A DNA stretch of 64,000 nucleotides from Fusobacterium varium (GCA_900637705.1 LR134390.1:1240001-1304000), one strand, 5' to 3'; positions 28,519 through 39,211 are shown, numbered from the stretch's first letter. Notes: generated by a model not told the origin, from the letters alone. Translations and numbers: made by a program.

Positions 28519-29414
28519 ATGTCCTATACCTTTAAAGTGAAGCAGGAAATACTGGCAAACGAGATGATTAGTGAAATAGAAAAAACAGCTGAACTATCTG
28601 CAATCCTGCTCAGTAAGAATGCATTGGGAAAAGATAAAATAGAACTTAAACTTGAAAATCTTCCATTAGCTAAAAGAGTGTACAAAATACTCAAAGAAAC
28701 AACAGAGCTAACTATTGGAATAAAATATCTTACAAGTCGAAGGCTCGGAGAACATAATGTATATGTAATAACTGTACAGAAACAGAGAGGATATAGAGAT
28801 TTTGTAAATAAAATAAATATAGCTCAAGGAGTTCTATCAGCCAGTGAAGATATACTTAAAGGATTTATAAAAGGGGTTTTTTTGGCATGTGGATATATAA
28901 AAGATCCCATAAAAGAATATGCTTTGGATTTTTTATTGATAATGAAGAAGCAGCAGATAAACTTTATGAGCTGCTTCAGGAAAAAGGGAAAAAGGTATTT
29001 AAAACTAAAAAGAGAAATAAACCTTTAGTGTACCTTAGAAATTCTGAAGATATAATGGATATAATGGTAATGATAGGAACTATACAAGCTTTTTTCAAAT
29101 ATGAAGAAACCACTATGATAAAAGATTTAAAAAATAAAACTATTAGAGAGATGAACTGGGAAGTTGCTAATGAAACAAAAACATTAAATACTGGTAATAA
29201 TCAAATAAAAATGATAAATTATATAGGAAAAGTACTTGGTCTGAATACCTTGAGTCCTGTGTTGGAAGAAGTAGCATTTTTAAGATTAAAAAATCCTGAA
29301 AGTTCTCTTCAAGAAATAGCTGAAATGATTGGTATATCAAAATCAGGAGTGAGAAACAGATTCAGAAGAATTGAAGAAATTTACAACAATCTTTTAGAGG
29401 AAGAAAGAGAATAG
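28519..29414 (+). CDS. whiA: DNA-binding protein WhiA (one frameshift)
   Basis: WhiA-family protein, a degenerate LAGLIDADG-type domain joined to a C-terminal helix-turn-helix. It controls sporulation septation in Streptomyces and influences division and cell composition in firmicutes. The N-terminal part begins MSYTFKVKQEILANE, and the second LAGLIDADG half follows GVFLACGYIKDP. The C-terminal HTH is SLQEIAEMIGISKSGVRNRF near residue 270. One T added to the six-T run at 28929-28934 gives FFIDNEEAADKL and a complete ~299-residue product. The ATG at 28519 is 29 bases after polA, with GGGGGGGAG as ribosome binding site. Its role in fusobacteria is not known. Confidence 0.9.
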
Positions 29415-29427
29415 GGGAATAATCAAT

Positions 29428-30383
29428 ATGAAGATAATCAACGATATTTTTGATACAAAGGAACAGTTTCATAATAGCTATGTTGCTATTGGAACATTTG
29501 ATGGAATACATTATGGACATCAGCAGTTGATAGAGGCAGCTGTGGAGAAAGCAAAAGAAAATAAAGGAGTATCTGTTGTATTTACTTTTGCCAATCACCC
29601 TATGGAAATAATAGATGCTTCAAAAACACCTAAATGTATCAATACTTTAGAAGAAAAAATATATATTTTAGAAAATATGGGGATAGATTACCTTATCCTT
29701 CAGCCTTTCAACAAAAATTTGCTGATTTGACAGCTATAGAATTTGTAGAAATATTAAAAAAAGATGTAGATACTAAAGAAATATTTGTAGGATTTAATTT
29801 TTCCTTTGGAGAAGGAGGAAAAGCAAAAACTAAAGATCTTATAGAAATTGGGAAAAGTATGGAAATTAAAGTCAATGAGATACCTGCTGTAATACTTGAT
29901 AAACAGATTATTAGTTCTACTTTGATAAGAAAAAGCATTCAACATGGAGAATTTGAAAAGGTAAATAAATATCTTGGACATCAGTTTCTTATAATTGGTG
30001 AGGTAATTCATGGAAAAAAAATTGCAAGACAGCTTGGTTTTCCCACTGCTAATATAAAATTATCAAACAGGTTGTATCCTCCCTTTGGAATATATGGTGC
30101 TATGGTAAAAATAGAGGGAGAGGATATTGAAAGGTATGGGGTAGTTAATATAGGAGTCAATCCTACTTTGAAACCAGGAGAGAGAAGTGTTGAGGTCCAT
30201 ATACTTGATTTTGATGGAGATATTTATGGGAAAAAAATATATGTAGAAATAATGAAGTTTATGAGAGATGAGAAAAAATTTAGTTCCATAGATGAATTGA
30301 AGAAAGTAATAGGAAATGATGTAAAAAATTGGCAGAATTTTGTAAAAGTGAGGAAAAATGGATATAGTTCTAAAGATAGATAA
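29428..30383 (+). CDS. ribF: bifunctional riboflavin kinase/FMN adenylyltransferase (one frameshift)
   Basis: Converts riboflavin to FMN and FMN to FAD. The N-terminal adenylyltransferase domain has AIGTFDGIHYGHQ, the HxGH nucleotidyl-transfer motif, and later SSTLIRKSI. The C-terminal kinase domain carries GKKIARQLGFPTANI and the metal-binding PTAN, then NIGVNPT and VEVHILDF. Adding one A to the five-A run at 29713-29717 joins the frames (NKKFADLTAIEF), giving ~318 aa. It starts 13 bases after whiA and overlaps scpA by 26 bases, so translation is coupled. FMN/FAD supply suits a flavoprotein-rich anaerobe. The break is very probably not real, since the enzyme is essential. Confidence 0.94.
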
Positions 30384-31053
30384 TTTTGAAGGGCCTTTGG
30401 ACCTTCTTCTTCATCTTATAGAGAAAAAAAAATTAAAAATATCTGAAATAAAAATATCTCAAATAATAGATGAGTATCTTTCTGTACTGGAACAGGCAAA
30501 AGATGAGAATTTTCATATAAAAGTGGAATTTCTTGTTGTAGCTTCTGAACTTTTAGAAATAAAAGCTTCTACCCTTCTCACTATTAATGATGAACAGAAT
30601 AAAGAGAAGGAATTGAAAAGAAGATTAGAAGATTATAAGCTTTTTAAAGAAATAGCTGTAAAAATTGCAGATATGGAAAACGAATATAATATCTCTTATT
30701 CAAGAGGAGAAGGAAGAAAGATAATTAAGAAAGTAGCTAAGGAATATGATCTTTCAAAATTGAAAGCTGGAGATTTGTACAGCTCATATGTAAAGTACCT
30801 TAAAAAGAATGAAGATGATGAATATATGGAACTTCATTTAGATAAGCAGTATACTTTGAAAGATGAAATGGATAAATTATACTTAAAAACCTTTTCACAA
30901 AATAGAACTTTTGATTCACTTTTTGGGGAAGCAGAAAATAGAATGCACCTAGTATACATATTTCTTGCAATACTTGAATTATATAAAGATGGACTTATAC
31001 TCATAGATGGAGATATGGTTATGAGGAATAAACATGAATTACAAACAAATTAA
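30358..31053 (+). CDS. scpA: segregation and condensation protein A
   Basis: Kleisin subunit of the SMC-ScpAB condensin complex that compacts and segregates the chromosome. The N-terminal helical domain is characteristic (IDNFEGPLDLLLHLIEKKKL, then IKISEI and FLVVASELLEIKA) and binds the SMC neck. The C-terminal winged helix (LVYIFLAILELYKDG) binds the SMC head. At 231 aa it is standard. The start lies inside the end of ribF. scpB is not in this window. Confidence 0.92.
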   Translation: MDIVLKIDNFEGPLDLLLHLIEKKKLKISEIKISQIIDEYLSVLEQAKDENFHIKVEFLVVASELLEIKASTLLTINDEQNKEKELKRRLEDYKLFKEIAVKIADMENEYNISYSRGEGRKIIKKVAKEYDLSKLKAGDLYSSYVKYLKKNEDDEYMELHLDKQYTLKDEMDKLYLKTFSQNRTFDSLFGEAENRMHLVYIFLAILELYKDGLILIDGDMVMRNKHELQTN

Positions 31054-31102
31054 AAAGAATGAAAATAATAATTATATATAATAAAAATAGAGGAGTTTTT
31101 TT

Positions 31103-32563
31103 ATGTTCAGAAGTGGACTTCTAGTAATGGTTATAACAATGGTAAGCAGAGTACTGGGATTGGTGAGAGCTACTATAATAGCTTACTATTTTGGTGCTTC
31201 AGGAGCAACAGATGCATACTTTAGTGCTTTTAAAATAAGCAATTTTTTTAGACAGTTGCTGGGAGAGGGAGCATTAGGAAGCTCATTTATCCCATTGTAC
31301 AATGAAAAAATAGAAATAGAGGGAGAAGAGAGAGGAAAAGAATTTATATATTCTATATTGAATCTTATCTTTGTTTTCAGTACTATTGTAACACTTTTAA
31401 TGATAATATTTTCTCAGGATATAATAAATCTTATAGTAAATGGATTCCCAGTAGAAACAAAGATATTGGCATCTAAACTTTTGAAAATAATGTCAGTATA
31501 TTTTATATTTATAAGCCTTTCAGGAATGATATGTGCTATGCTTAATAATTTCAAACAGTTTGCTATACCAGCTTCAACTTCGATATTTTTCAATCTTGCT
31601 ATAATTTTTGCATCAATGGGATTTAGTAAAACTTTTGGAATATCAGCTTTAGCATATGGTGTGGTTTTAGGAGGAGCACTTCAATTTTTAATAGTTCTTC
31701 CATCATTTTTTAAAATAGTAAGAGGATATTCTTTTAAAATAAATTGGAAAGATCCATACTTGAAAAAAATATTTATACTTATGTGCCCTATGTTGGTAGG
31801 AATAGTTGCCAGACAAGTAAATACAATAGTGGATCAAGTATTTGCTTCATACCTTCAGGAGGGAGGAGTTACTGCTTTAGAAAATGCAACAAGATTGTAT
31901 CTGCTTCCAGTGGGAGTGTTTGGAGTGTCTATATCTACAGTGATATTTCCTGTATTATCAAAAGCAGTAGCAAAAAATGATATGAAAACAGCAGAAAATA
32001 ATATTGTAAAAGGTTTAAATATACTTCTTTTTCTTATTATACCATCAATAGCAGTATTAACATTTTATTCAACAGATGTAATTAGGCTGACTCTTTCTTA
32101 TGGAAAGTTTGGAGAAGATGCTGTAAAAGTCACATCAGAAGCTCTTTTATATTATTCATTGGGACTATATTTTTACACAGCTATCTATCTAATGACAAGA
32201 GCATTTTACAGTGTAAAAAACAGTTCATATCCTGTAAGGTTTTCTATTGTTTCCATTATTATAAACATAGTGCTTAATTTTGTGTTGATAAAGCCAATGG
32301 CATACAGAGGGCTTGCACTTTCGACTTCCATAGCCTCAGGGGTAAATTTTCTACTTCTTGTATATGTATTTAGGAAAAAATATATGGAGTTTCCATTGAA
32401 AAAATCATTGATATTTTTTGGAAAAGTTCTGATAACTACAATAATTGCCTTAGGGGCAAGCTATTATATACATAATACTGTAATTAAACTGGCTGTATTT
32501 TCATTAGTATATATGGTATTTTGGACAAAATCTCTTATTAAAAATAAAATGGAAGTGTTTTAG
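31103..32563 (+). CDS. murJ: lipid II flippase MurJ
   Basis: Flips the peptidoglycan precursor lipid II across the inner membrane. It is a MOP-superfamily protein of 486 aa with 14 predicted helices. The N-terminal pattern is diagnostic (SRVLGLVRATIIAYYFGAS, then TDAYFSAFKISNFFRQLLGEGALGSSFIP). The LYLLPVGVFGVSISTVIFP segment marks the second half. The GGAG site precedes the ATG. It lies between scpA and a DNA methyltransferase gene that starts 3 bases after its stop. Confidence 0.94.
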   Translation: MFRSGLLVMVITMVSRVLGLVRATIIAYYFGASGATDAYFSAFKISNFFRQLLGEGALGSSFIPLYNEKIEIEGEERGKEFIYSILNLIFVFSTIVTLLMIIFSQDIINLIVNGFPVETKILASKLLKIMSVYFIFISLSGMICAMLNNFKQFAIPASTSIFFNLAIIFASMGFSKTFGISALAYGVVLGGALQFLIVLPSFFKIVRGYSFKINWKDPYLKKIFILMCPMLVGIVARQVNTIVDQVFASYLQEGGVTALENATRLYLLPVGVFGVSISTVIFPVLSKAVAKNDMKTAENNIVKGLNILLFLIIPSIAVLTFYSTDVIRLTLSYGKFGEDAVKVTSEALLYYSLGLYFYTAIYLMTRAFYSVKNSSYPVRFSIVSIIINIVLNFVLIKPMAYRGLALSTSIASGVNFLLLVYVFRKKYMEFPLKKSLIFFGKVLITTIIALGASYYIHNTVIKLAVFSLVYMVFWTKSLIKNKMEVF

Positions 32564-32566
32564 TTT

Positions 32567-34085
32567 ATGAAAGAAGAGCATAATTATAGCATTTATACAC
32601 CTCATAAAATAGCAAAAGAAATTATAGAGCAGACATTCAAATGTTATTTTGGAGAGGATAAAACTTTGAAAAAGTTAGAGGCTGTAAAATTAGGAGACCT
32701 TTCCTGTGGTAATGGGAATCTCTTATTAACAGCTCTGGAAAAACTTCTTGAGCTTTCTAAGGAGATAACTGGAGAGTACTTTTTTCTGATACTTGGATAA
32801 CAGGATTTGATATAAATGAAGATGCAGTAAAACTAACTATAGTGAGAGGAAGAGAACTGTTAAAAAAGTATGGACTTACTGGAGAGATAAAGATATTATG
32901 TCGCAATTCACTTGAAGTTGAAAATATGCGATTTAATATACTTTTAGGAAATCCACCATATCTAGGAGAAAAGAATAATAAAAGCATATTTCAAAAAATA
33001 AGAGAAACAGAATTTGGTAAAAAATATTATGAAGCTAAAATGGATTATTTTTATTTTTTATAGAAAAAGGAATAGAAATACTAGAAGATAAAGGAATAAT
33101 GGCATATATAACAACTAACTATTGGCTTAGAGCTGACAGTGGAAAAAAACTCAGGCAGGTATTGTGTGAAAATGGAAGTTTTTTGGAAATTAAAAATTAT
33201 GACAATTCTGTGTTTACCAAAGCAGTAGGACAGCATAATATCATATTTATTTGGGAAAAAGATAAGAGTGATGATAAAAGTGTAAAAATAAGCATTCCTG
33301 AAAAAAATTTTGAAATAAAAAATACATTGCTCTATGATGAAAATGGAAAAATAGTCCTTGCAGATGAGGAAATCTTAAAATTTAATAAAAAAATACTGGA
33401 GAAGTCTAATTACAAGTTGAAGGATTTAGTTAATATAAATCAAGGAATTGTTTCTGGGCTAGATGAAGCATATATATTTGATGACTATAAAGAAGAGTTT
33501 AAAAATTACTTGAAGCCTTTTTATAAAAATAAGGATATTGGAAAATATACAAATAAGAAAAATAATTTCTGGATATTATATATGGACGAGAAAACTGTTC
33601 CTGATGAAGCTGTTATGACACATTTAAAAAAATATCAAAGCAGACTTTCTAAAAGAAGAGAAGTAAAAACTGGAAGTATTAACTGGTGGGAGCTTCAGTG
33701 GGCAAGAGAAAGAGAAATATTTATCAAACCAAAAATATTAGTACGTCAAAGATGTAAAACTAATCAGTTCTCTTACAATGATGGTGAATTTTATGGCAGT
33801 GCAGATATATATTTTATAACAAAGAAAAATGATGATATAAATCTTTTCTATATATTGGGCTATATGAATTCAGAAGTTTTTTTGCAATGGTTCAAATATA
33901 ATGGTAAGATAAAAGGAAAGAATTTTGAGTTTTATTCAACACCTTTGAAAGAAACTCCTGTATATTATTCTGAAAATAAAAAGGAAATAGTGTACATAGA
34001 AGAACTAGTAAAAAAACAAATAAAAAGTTTTTCTCAAGAAAGAGAAAAGGAAATAGACGATTATTTCAGAAAAAAGATGATGTAG
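32567..34085 (+). CDS. solitary N6-adenine DNA methyltransferase, Eco57I/TaqI type (two frameshifts)
   Basis: About 506 residues once one T is added to each of two six-T runs (32780-32785 and 33054-33059). The SAM-binding region is LGDLSCGNGNLLLTAL with the later FDINEDAV motif, the catalytic motif IV is NPPY (residue ~127), and the C-terminal half looks like a TaqI-type target-recognition domain (NINQGIVSGLDEAY, KPKILVRQR). No restriction endonuclease domain or separate endonuclease gene is seen on either side; it is squeezed between murJ (3 bases away) and corA. It is therefore an orphan methyltransferase, useful for epigenetic marking or as self-protection against outside enzymes. The recognition sequence cannot be predicted. 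Confidence 0.85.
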
Positions 34086-34104
34086 GAGAAGTGAGGTGAA
34101 TTAG

Positions 34105-35169
34105 ATGAAAGATTCATCAAATAGAAAAAAGAAGGTGGGACTCCCTCCTGGGAGTATAATCTATACAGGTGAGGATTCTGATCATAAAATATCTATTGAA
34201 GTATTTTCATATAATGATAGTATAATAAAAAAAGAAAATTACAGTGAAGATGATGATTTTGGTTTTGATGAGAACTTTAGAGGAGTTACTTGGGTAAATA
34301 TAGATGGTATTCATAATATCCCCTTGATAAAAAAAGTGGGAGAAATGTATAATCTGGATAATTTAGTACTGGAAGACCTTGTTAACAGTACTCAAAGAGC
34401 AAAGGTGGAGGAACGTGAAGATTATCTGTTTATAGTAATGAAAATGCTGAATTTAAATCTTATTTCAAAAGAAATAGGTTATGAACAAGTGTCTTTCATA
34501 CTGGGAGAAGATTATCTTCTCACATTCCAAGAAAGTCCAGGGGATATTTTTGATACCATAAGAGCTAGGATAGAATCACATAATTCTAAAATGAGAAAGA
34601 AAAGTGTGGGATACCTTGCATATACAATAATAGATACAATAGTTGACAATTATTTTCTTATATTAGATGAAGTAGAATTAGAAATAGATCGTTTAGAAGC
34701 TAAAGTCATAGACAATTCTGACAAAGATGACCTTCAATCTATAATGAATTTAAAACAAAAAGTAACTACTTTAAAAAGATCAATATCACCGATTAGGGAG
34801 CTTATAGCGAAATTACAGTCAAAAGGACTTACAGAATATTTTAATGATGACATAAAAATATATCTAACAGATTTATATGATCATGGAATAATTGTATGTG
34901 ATACATTAGATATATTAAACAGTAGAGTAACCGAACTTGTCCAGCTTTATCATTCTACTATCAGTAATGGAATGAACGAAGTTATGAAAATACTTGCTAT
35001 TATATCTACAATATTCATGCCATTAAGTTTTTTAGCAAGCTTATATGGTATGAACTTTAAATATATGCCTGAATTAGAGTGGCGTGATGGGTATTATGTA
35101 ATTTTATGTGTCATGTTTATTTTAGTTTTAGGTATGCTTGCGTACTTTAAAAGAAAAAAATGGTTGTAG
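34105..35169 (+). CDS. corA: magnesium/cobalt transporter CorA
   Basis: Pentameric inner-membrane channel for Mg2+ (and Co2+). The large cytoplasmic N-terminal domain (residues ~1-285) contains VLEDLVNSTQRAKVEE, and the long stalk helix runs to the first membrane helix. The selectivity motif YGMNF is at about residue 315, just after FMPLSFLASL, and the second helix ends with KRKK. The length of 354 aa is normal. It starts 19 bases after the methyltransferase gene with a GAGGTG site. No Mg2+ leader element was noticed. Confidence 0.94.
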   Translation: MKDSSNRKKKVGLPPGSIIYTGEDSDHKISIEVFSYNDSIIKKENYSEDDDFGFDENFRGVTWVNIDGIHNIPLIKKVGEMYNLDNLVLEDLVNSTQRAKVEEREDYLFIVMKMLNLNLISKEIGYEQVSFILGEDYLLTFQESPGDIFDTIRARIESHNSKMRKKSVGYLAYTIIDTIVDNYFLILDEVELEIDRLEAKVIDNSDKDDLQSIMNLKQKVTTLKRSISPIRELIAKLQSKGLTEYFNDDIKIYLTDLYDHGIIVCDTLDILNSRVTELVQLYHSTISNGMNEVMKILAIISTIFMPLSFLASLYGMNFKYMPELEWRDGYYVILCVMFILVLGMLAYFKRKKWL

Positions 35170-35224
35170 TTATTGGAAAAATGCTTTATAATCTAATTAA
35201 TATCAATGTACTTGGGAGGGATTT

Positions 35225-35895
35225 ATGGGACTGCTATCAATATTCAAAAAAAGTAATGATGAGGAATATTTGAAAAAAATCGAAAAGCTGGAAGAAACGC
35301 TTTCTTCTAAAGAAAACGAAATTTCTAATTTAATCAATGAAATCGAATCTTTGAATAAGTTTACACCAAGACAGTTAGAAGTATTCGAAAAAATCTTAAG
35401 GAGAACAAAGAAGAAGTTCAAAGACTAAAAGATATTTTGGATTCTTACTGTATCCCTTACAATACTAAAGAAAGATATTCTTACAAAGTAGAAATTGAAA
35501 AGTTTTTCTCTTCAAGCAAATTTCAAGAACTAAATACAGCATTAAAGGAAAAAGGAATTACATATCTTCAAGAAATTAATTCTGACTTGCTTGATGCTAT
35601 GCCAGAAGACTTGAAAGGAATAGAAGAAGGGAAAAAGAAATATCAAGATTATCTGAATAAAAATATTGAATGGGAAATAGTTACTCTTTTAAATAAAGGA
35701 GAAAAAATCAGTAAGATTTATAGCAAAACTAGAAAATTCGCTAATATACTTAGTGAAGGTTGCTATGAATTTATGGAAGATATGAGAGATTACGATTTCG
35801 ATAGCTTAGTAGATGCAGGATTTAGTGCCGAGCAAATAAAAGAATTTAAAGAAAAAAGAGATGAATATTATCTTGAAAAAAGAATAGAGAAATAA
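35225..35895 (+). CDS. coiled-coil hypothetical protein, ~223 aa (one frameshift)
   Basis: The N-terminal ~65 residues form a charged heptad-like helix (EEYLKKIEKLEETLSSKENE). The frame then breaks near 35396-35401, where one added base restores it. The remaining ~155 residues are helical, with a small domain at the C-terminus (FDSLVDAGFSAEQIKEFKEKR) similar in style to helix-hairpin-helix or UBA-like modules. No signal peptide or membrane segment. It lies within the polA-coaBC operon, 55 bases after corA and 13 before coaBC. The family is not recognised. Confidence 0.65.
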
Positions 35896-35908
35896 TTGGA
35901 GGATAATA

Positions 35909-37084
35909 ATGAAAAATATATTGCTGGGAGTTACTGGCGGAATAGCTGCTTATAAATCGGCAAATATAGTTTCTCTTTTAAAAAAGAAAGGTTATAATGT
36001 AAAAGTTATAATGACAAAAAATGCAACTGAAATAATAACTCCTCTTACTCTGGAAACTTTATCTAGAGAGAGGGTATATGTAAGTATGTGGGATAGAACT
36101 CCTCATTTTGAAGTGGAGCATATTTCTCTTGCTCAATGGGCAGATGTAGTGCTTGTAGCACCTGCAACATACAACATAGTAGGGAAAATAGCTAATGGGA
36201 TAGCAGATGATATGCTTTCAACTGTAATTTCAGCAACTAAAAGTCCTGTATTTTTTGCTTTGGCAATGAATGTCAATATGTATGAAAATCCAATTTTGAT
36301 AGAAAATATAAAAAAATTAAAAAAATATAATTATAATTTCATTGAATCAGATGAAGGATTTTTAGCATGTAATGTCAATGCAAAAGGAAGGCTTAAGAGT
36401 GAAGTTGAAATAGTAAGTATACTGGAGAAATATTTTGAGGAAAAAGAGGTTGATAAATATTTAACAGGTAAGAAAATACTTATTACTGCTGGAAGAACAG
36501 AAGAAGCAATAGATCCTGTAAGATATATTTCCAACAGATCAAGTGGGCAAATGGGATACTCTCTGGCAATAGCAGCACGAAATCTGGGAGCAGAGGTTAT
36601 ACTTGTTTCAGGACCTACAGAACTTGATATTCCAGAAGGATTAACAAAATTTATAAAAGTAAGAAGTGCTCAGGAGATGTATGAAGCTGCTGTAAAAGAG
36701 TTTGAAACAGTAGATATAGCAATTGCTTGTGCCGCAGTTGCTGATTACAAACCTAAGGTATACTCAACTGAAAAAATAAAGAAAAAAGATGGAGATATGT
36801 CTATTATTTTAGATAGAAATCCTGATATTCTTTATGAAATGGGAAAATTGAAGAAAAAACAGTTTTTGATAGGATTTGCAGCTGAAACAGAAAATATTGT
36901 AGAAAATGCTCTAGGCAAATTAAAAAGAAAGAATCTGGATATGATAGTGGCTAATAATGCTACTAATATGCAGAAAAAAACTAATGAAATACTTATAATA
37001 AAAAATCAAGAAGACATAAAAGAGATGCCTGAAAAAGAAAAATCTCAACTTGCATATGATATACTTAAAGAAATAAAATTATAA
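35909..37084 (+). CDS. coaBC: bifunctional phosphopantothenoylcysteine decarboxylase/phosphopantothenate-cysteine ligase
   Basis: Two consecutive steps of coenzyme A synthesis. The N-terminal FMN-binding CoaC domain (residues ~1-180) has LGVTGGIAAYKSANI, the active-site His in FEVEHISLAQWAD, and the flap GFLACNVNAKGRL with the proton-donating Cys. The CoaB domain (from ~186) has LITAGRTEEAIDPVRYISNRSSG and the dimer region, ending near residue 391, full length. The start has TTGGAGG upstream. Last gene of the long operon that begins with polA; a terminator follows at once. Confidence 0.95.
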   Translation: MKNILLGVTGGIAAYKSANIVSLLKKKGYNVKVIMTKNATEIITPLTLETLSRERVYVSMWDRTPHFEVEHISLAQWADVVLVAPATYNIVGKIANGIADDMLSTVISATKSPVFFALAMNVNMYENPILIENIKKLKKYNYNFIESDEGFLACNVNAKGRLKSEVEIVSILEKYFEEKEVDKYLTGKKILITAGRTEEAIDPVRYISNRSSGQMGYSLAIAARNLGAEVILVSGPTELDIPEGLTKFIKVRSAQEMYEAAVKEFETVDIAIACAAVADYKPKVYSTEKIKKKDGDMSIILDRNPDILYEMGKLKKKQFLIGFAAETENIVENALGKLKRKNLDMIVANNATNMQKKTNEILIIKNQEDIKEMPEKEKSQLAYDILKEIKL

Positions 37085-37088
37085 ATAA

Positions 37089-37140
37089 AAAGAGAGGATT
37101 TGATGAAAGTTATTCATAAATACCTCTCTTTTATATTTTG
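37089..37140. terminator. bidirectional terminator between coaBC and the EAL gene
   Basis: AAAAGAGAGG (37089-37098) pairs with CCTCTCTTTT (37123-37132). It lies between convergent genes, and T-rich sequence follows on both strands. Confidence 0.8.
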
Positions 37141-37142
37141 GG

Positions 37143-38978
37143 TTATTTGTCATAGATTTTTTCAAATTCCTTAATAAGCATAGGCTTGGCAAAATAGAAT
37201 CCTTGAACAATATGACACCCAACACTTTTAAGAAACTCTACCTGTTCTTTAGTTTCTACACCTTCACAAAGTAGAGGAATTTTAAGTTCTTTGCAAAGTT
37301 CTACAATTCCTTTTATAAGTACTTTATTTTTCTTTGATATTTTCCCTCTTCCTAAAAACTCTTTATCCAGCTTGATTAAATCAAAAGGGATATCTTTTAA
37401 TAAGTTAAGGCTTGAATAACCAGAGCCAAAATCGTCCATTTGAACACTATAGCCGAGAGCTTTCAAATTATAGATTGCATTAAGGATATCTTTTAAATTA
37501 TTGCTGAAGGTACTTTCGGTTATTTCAATTTCAATATATTTTGATTCTATACAGCTGCTTTTGACTATGTAATCAAACTGTTGTACAAAATGAGGATTTT
37601 TAAAATGTTCTCTAGAAACATTTACTGATATAGGAAACAAAGTTAAGTTTTTCTTTTTTCTATCTTTTATATATTCACATACTTGCTGATATATAGTAAA
37701 ATCTAATTTTACAATATCTCCAGTTTCTTCCATTAAAGGAATAAAATCCCCAGGCATTAAAGTAGAAATATTTTCAGAAGGTTTCATACGAACAAGAGCC
37801 TCAGCACCAATAATTTTATTTGTGAGAATATTATATTTAGGCTGTAGATAGAAGATAAAGCTTTCAGCTTCTAAAGCAGCCATTATAGTTCTCAATCTTT
37901 CCTGTTTAGTTAAATAAGAAGCCTTCTTTTCCTCATCAAAAACTCCACATCTGGAAGCAAGGGAAGGTTTTAAAGATTTTCTTACATCATCAGCTTTACT
38001 TATATATGAATATATACTTTCATTTCTATCATCTATACTGCACATACCACAAATAAATCCAAGATTGCATTTAGAATGAAAATGAGCTTCTTTTTGTAAA
38101 AAAACATTACAATCTCTTATAAATTTTTCAGACAGTTGCTCTAAAGTAATTCCTTCAGGGATAGCAAATAATTCTATAAAATTATCAGCGTAGGGTCTGC
38201 AAGCTGTTATATAAAATTCGTTAGCTTTTATAAGATTAGTAAAAGATTTTAAGAAACGATTTCCTTCCTTTTCTCCATATATTCTATTCAATGACTTAAA
38301 ACCAATAATATCAGCATAAAATACTGCTAATTTTCTTTTATCATTTTTGTCTTCTATATGTTTTTGAGCTTTTTTTATAAAAGAATTATAAGTAGGAAGT
38401 CCTGTCATATTATCAAATTGATCTAATCTCTCAAACAAGTCCCTTATTGCATTATGGGACATTAATTTTGAAAAAAATTCTGAATCTGATAATTCTTCAT
38501 TAAATTCCCAAAAATTTTTCACTGATTCTAAAAACTCTTTTTCTCTATCTTCAGAATAAAAAAAGTATTGCCAGCCACCAGCTGTTTCTGCATGAAATAT
38601 TGCTCTGATAACTTGCTGATAGAGAGTTTCAAGTTTCATATTATGATTTTTTACTACTGTTGCACCAATTGAAATATTTTTATAGATATTTTCTTTTTTA
38701 GCTTCTGATAAAAATATTTTCATTGCTTTTTCTATTTCATCTTTTTTTAAATCTGAAAATGCTACTATTTTTCCAGAAGAAATAAAAGTAAAAGTACTTT
38801 TTTGGAATAAAGGAGATTTTTTCAACAATTTCAGAATGTCCTTTTTTATATCTATATCATTTTTATAAATAGAACTTTCAATATGAATAACAAGTAAAGT
38901 AGAAGGAATAGAACTGGTATCTTTTTTTAATTCTTTTATGATCAGCTTTTTTAATTCAATATCATTATAAAAATACAT
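37143..38978 (-). CDS. c-di-GMP phosphodiesterase with degenerate GGDEF domain (GGDEF-EAL)
   Basis: 611 residues, cytoplasmic, with no membrane segment. An N-terminal degenerate nucleotidyl-cyclase-like module (~1-160) is followed by a second GGDEF fold (~200-350, starting DNMTGLPTYNSF). Its signature loop reads RPYADNF instead of GGDEF, so cyclase activity is not expected. The C-terminal EAL domain has all residues needed for catalysis: EALVRM near residue 391, the Asn in SVNVSREHF, EIEITES, the DDFGSGYSSL pair, the Lys in LIKLDKEF and the Glu in CEGVE. It is thus a likely active phosphodiesterase with degenerate regulatory domains. A single gene, with AAGGAG before the ATG. Its input signal is unknown. 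Confidence 0.9.
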   Translation of the reverse strand: MYFYNDIELKKLIIKELKKDTSSIPSTLLVIHIESSIYKNDIDIKKDILKLLKKSPLFQKSTFTFISSGKIVAFSDLKKDEIEKAMKIFLSEAKKENIYKNISIGATVVKNHNMKLETLYQQVIRAIFHAETAGGWQYFFYSEDREKEFLESVKNFWEFNEELSDSEFFSKLMSHNAIRDLFERLDQFDNMTGLPTYNSFIKKAQKHIEDKNDKRKLAVFYADIIGFKSLNRIYGEKEGNRFLKSFTNLIKANEFYITACRPYADNFIELFAIPEGITLEQLSEKFIRDCNVFLQKEAHFHSKCNLGFICGMCSIDDRNESIYSYISKADDVRKSLKPSLASRCGVFDEEKKASYLTKQERLRTIMAALEAESFIFYLQPKYNILTNKIIGAEALVRMKPSENISTLMPGDFIPLMEETGDIVKLDFTIYQQVCEYIKDRKKKNLTLFPISVNVSREHFKNPHFVQQFDYIVKSSCIESKYIEIEITESTFSNNLKDILNAIYNLKALGYSVQMDDFGSGYSSLNLLKDIPFDLIKLDKEFLGRGKISKKNKVLIKGIVELCKELKIPLLCEGVETKEQVEFLKSVGCHIVQGFYFAKPMLIKEFEKIYDK

Positions 38979-39211
38979 TTTTTCTCCTTGTATGTATAAG
39001 AAATAATTTGATTCTAAAAATTATCATAGAAGACATATATTTAGGAGTGTATCATAAAATATGTTCAAATACAAGGTTACAATGAATAAGGAAACGATTT
39101 GAAAATAAAAAACTGATCTCTTTTAATGCAAAAAAACTAAACTTTTCTTTGAATATTTTAAGCTATAAAAAACAAAAATAACTTTTGTGAAAAGTGCAAA
39201 GAAATTAAAAG

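Noticed and set aside
32567-34085. Complete restriction-modification system
   Set aside because: Only a methyltransferase is visible; the flanking genes are murJ and corA, and no endonuclease motif was found.
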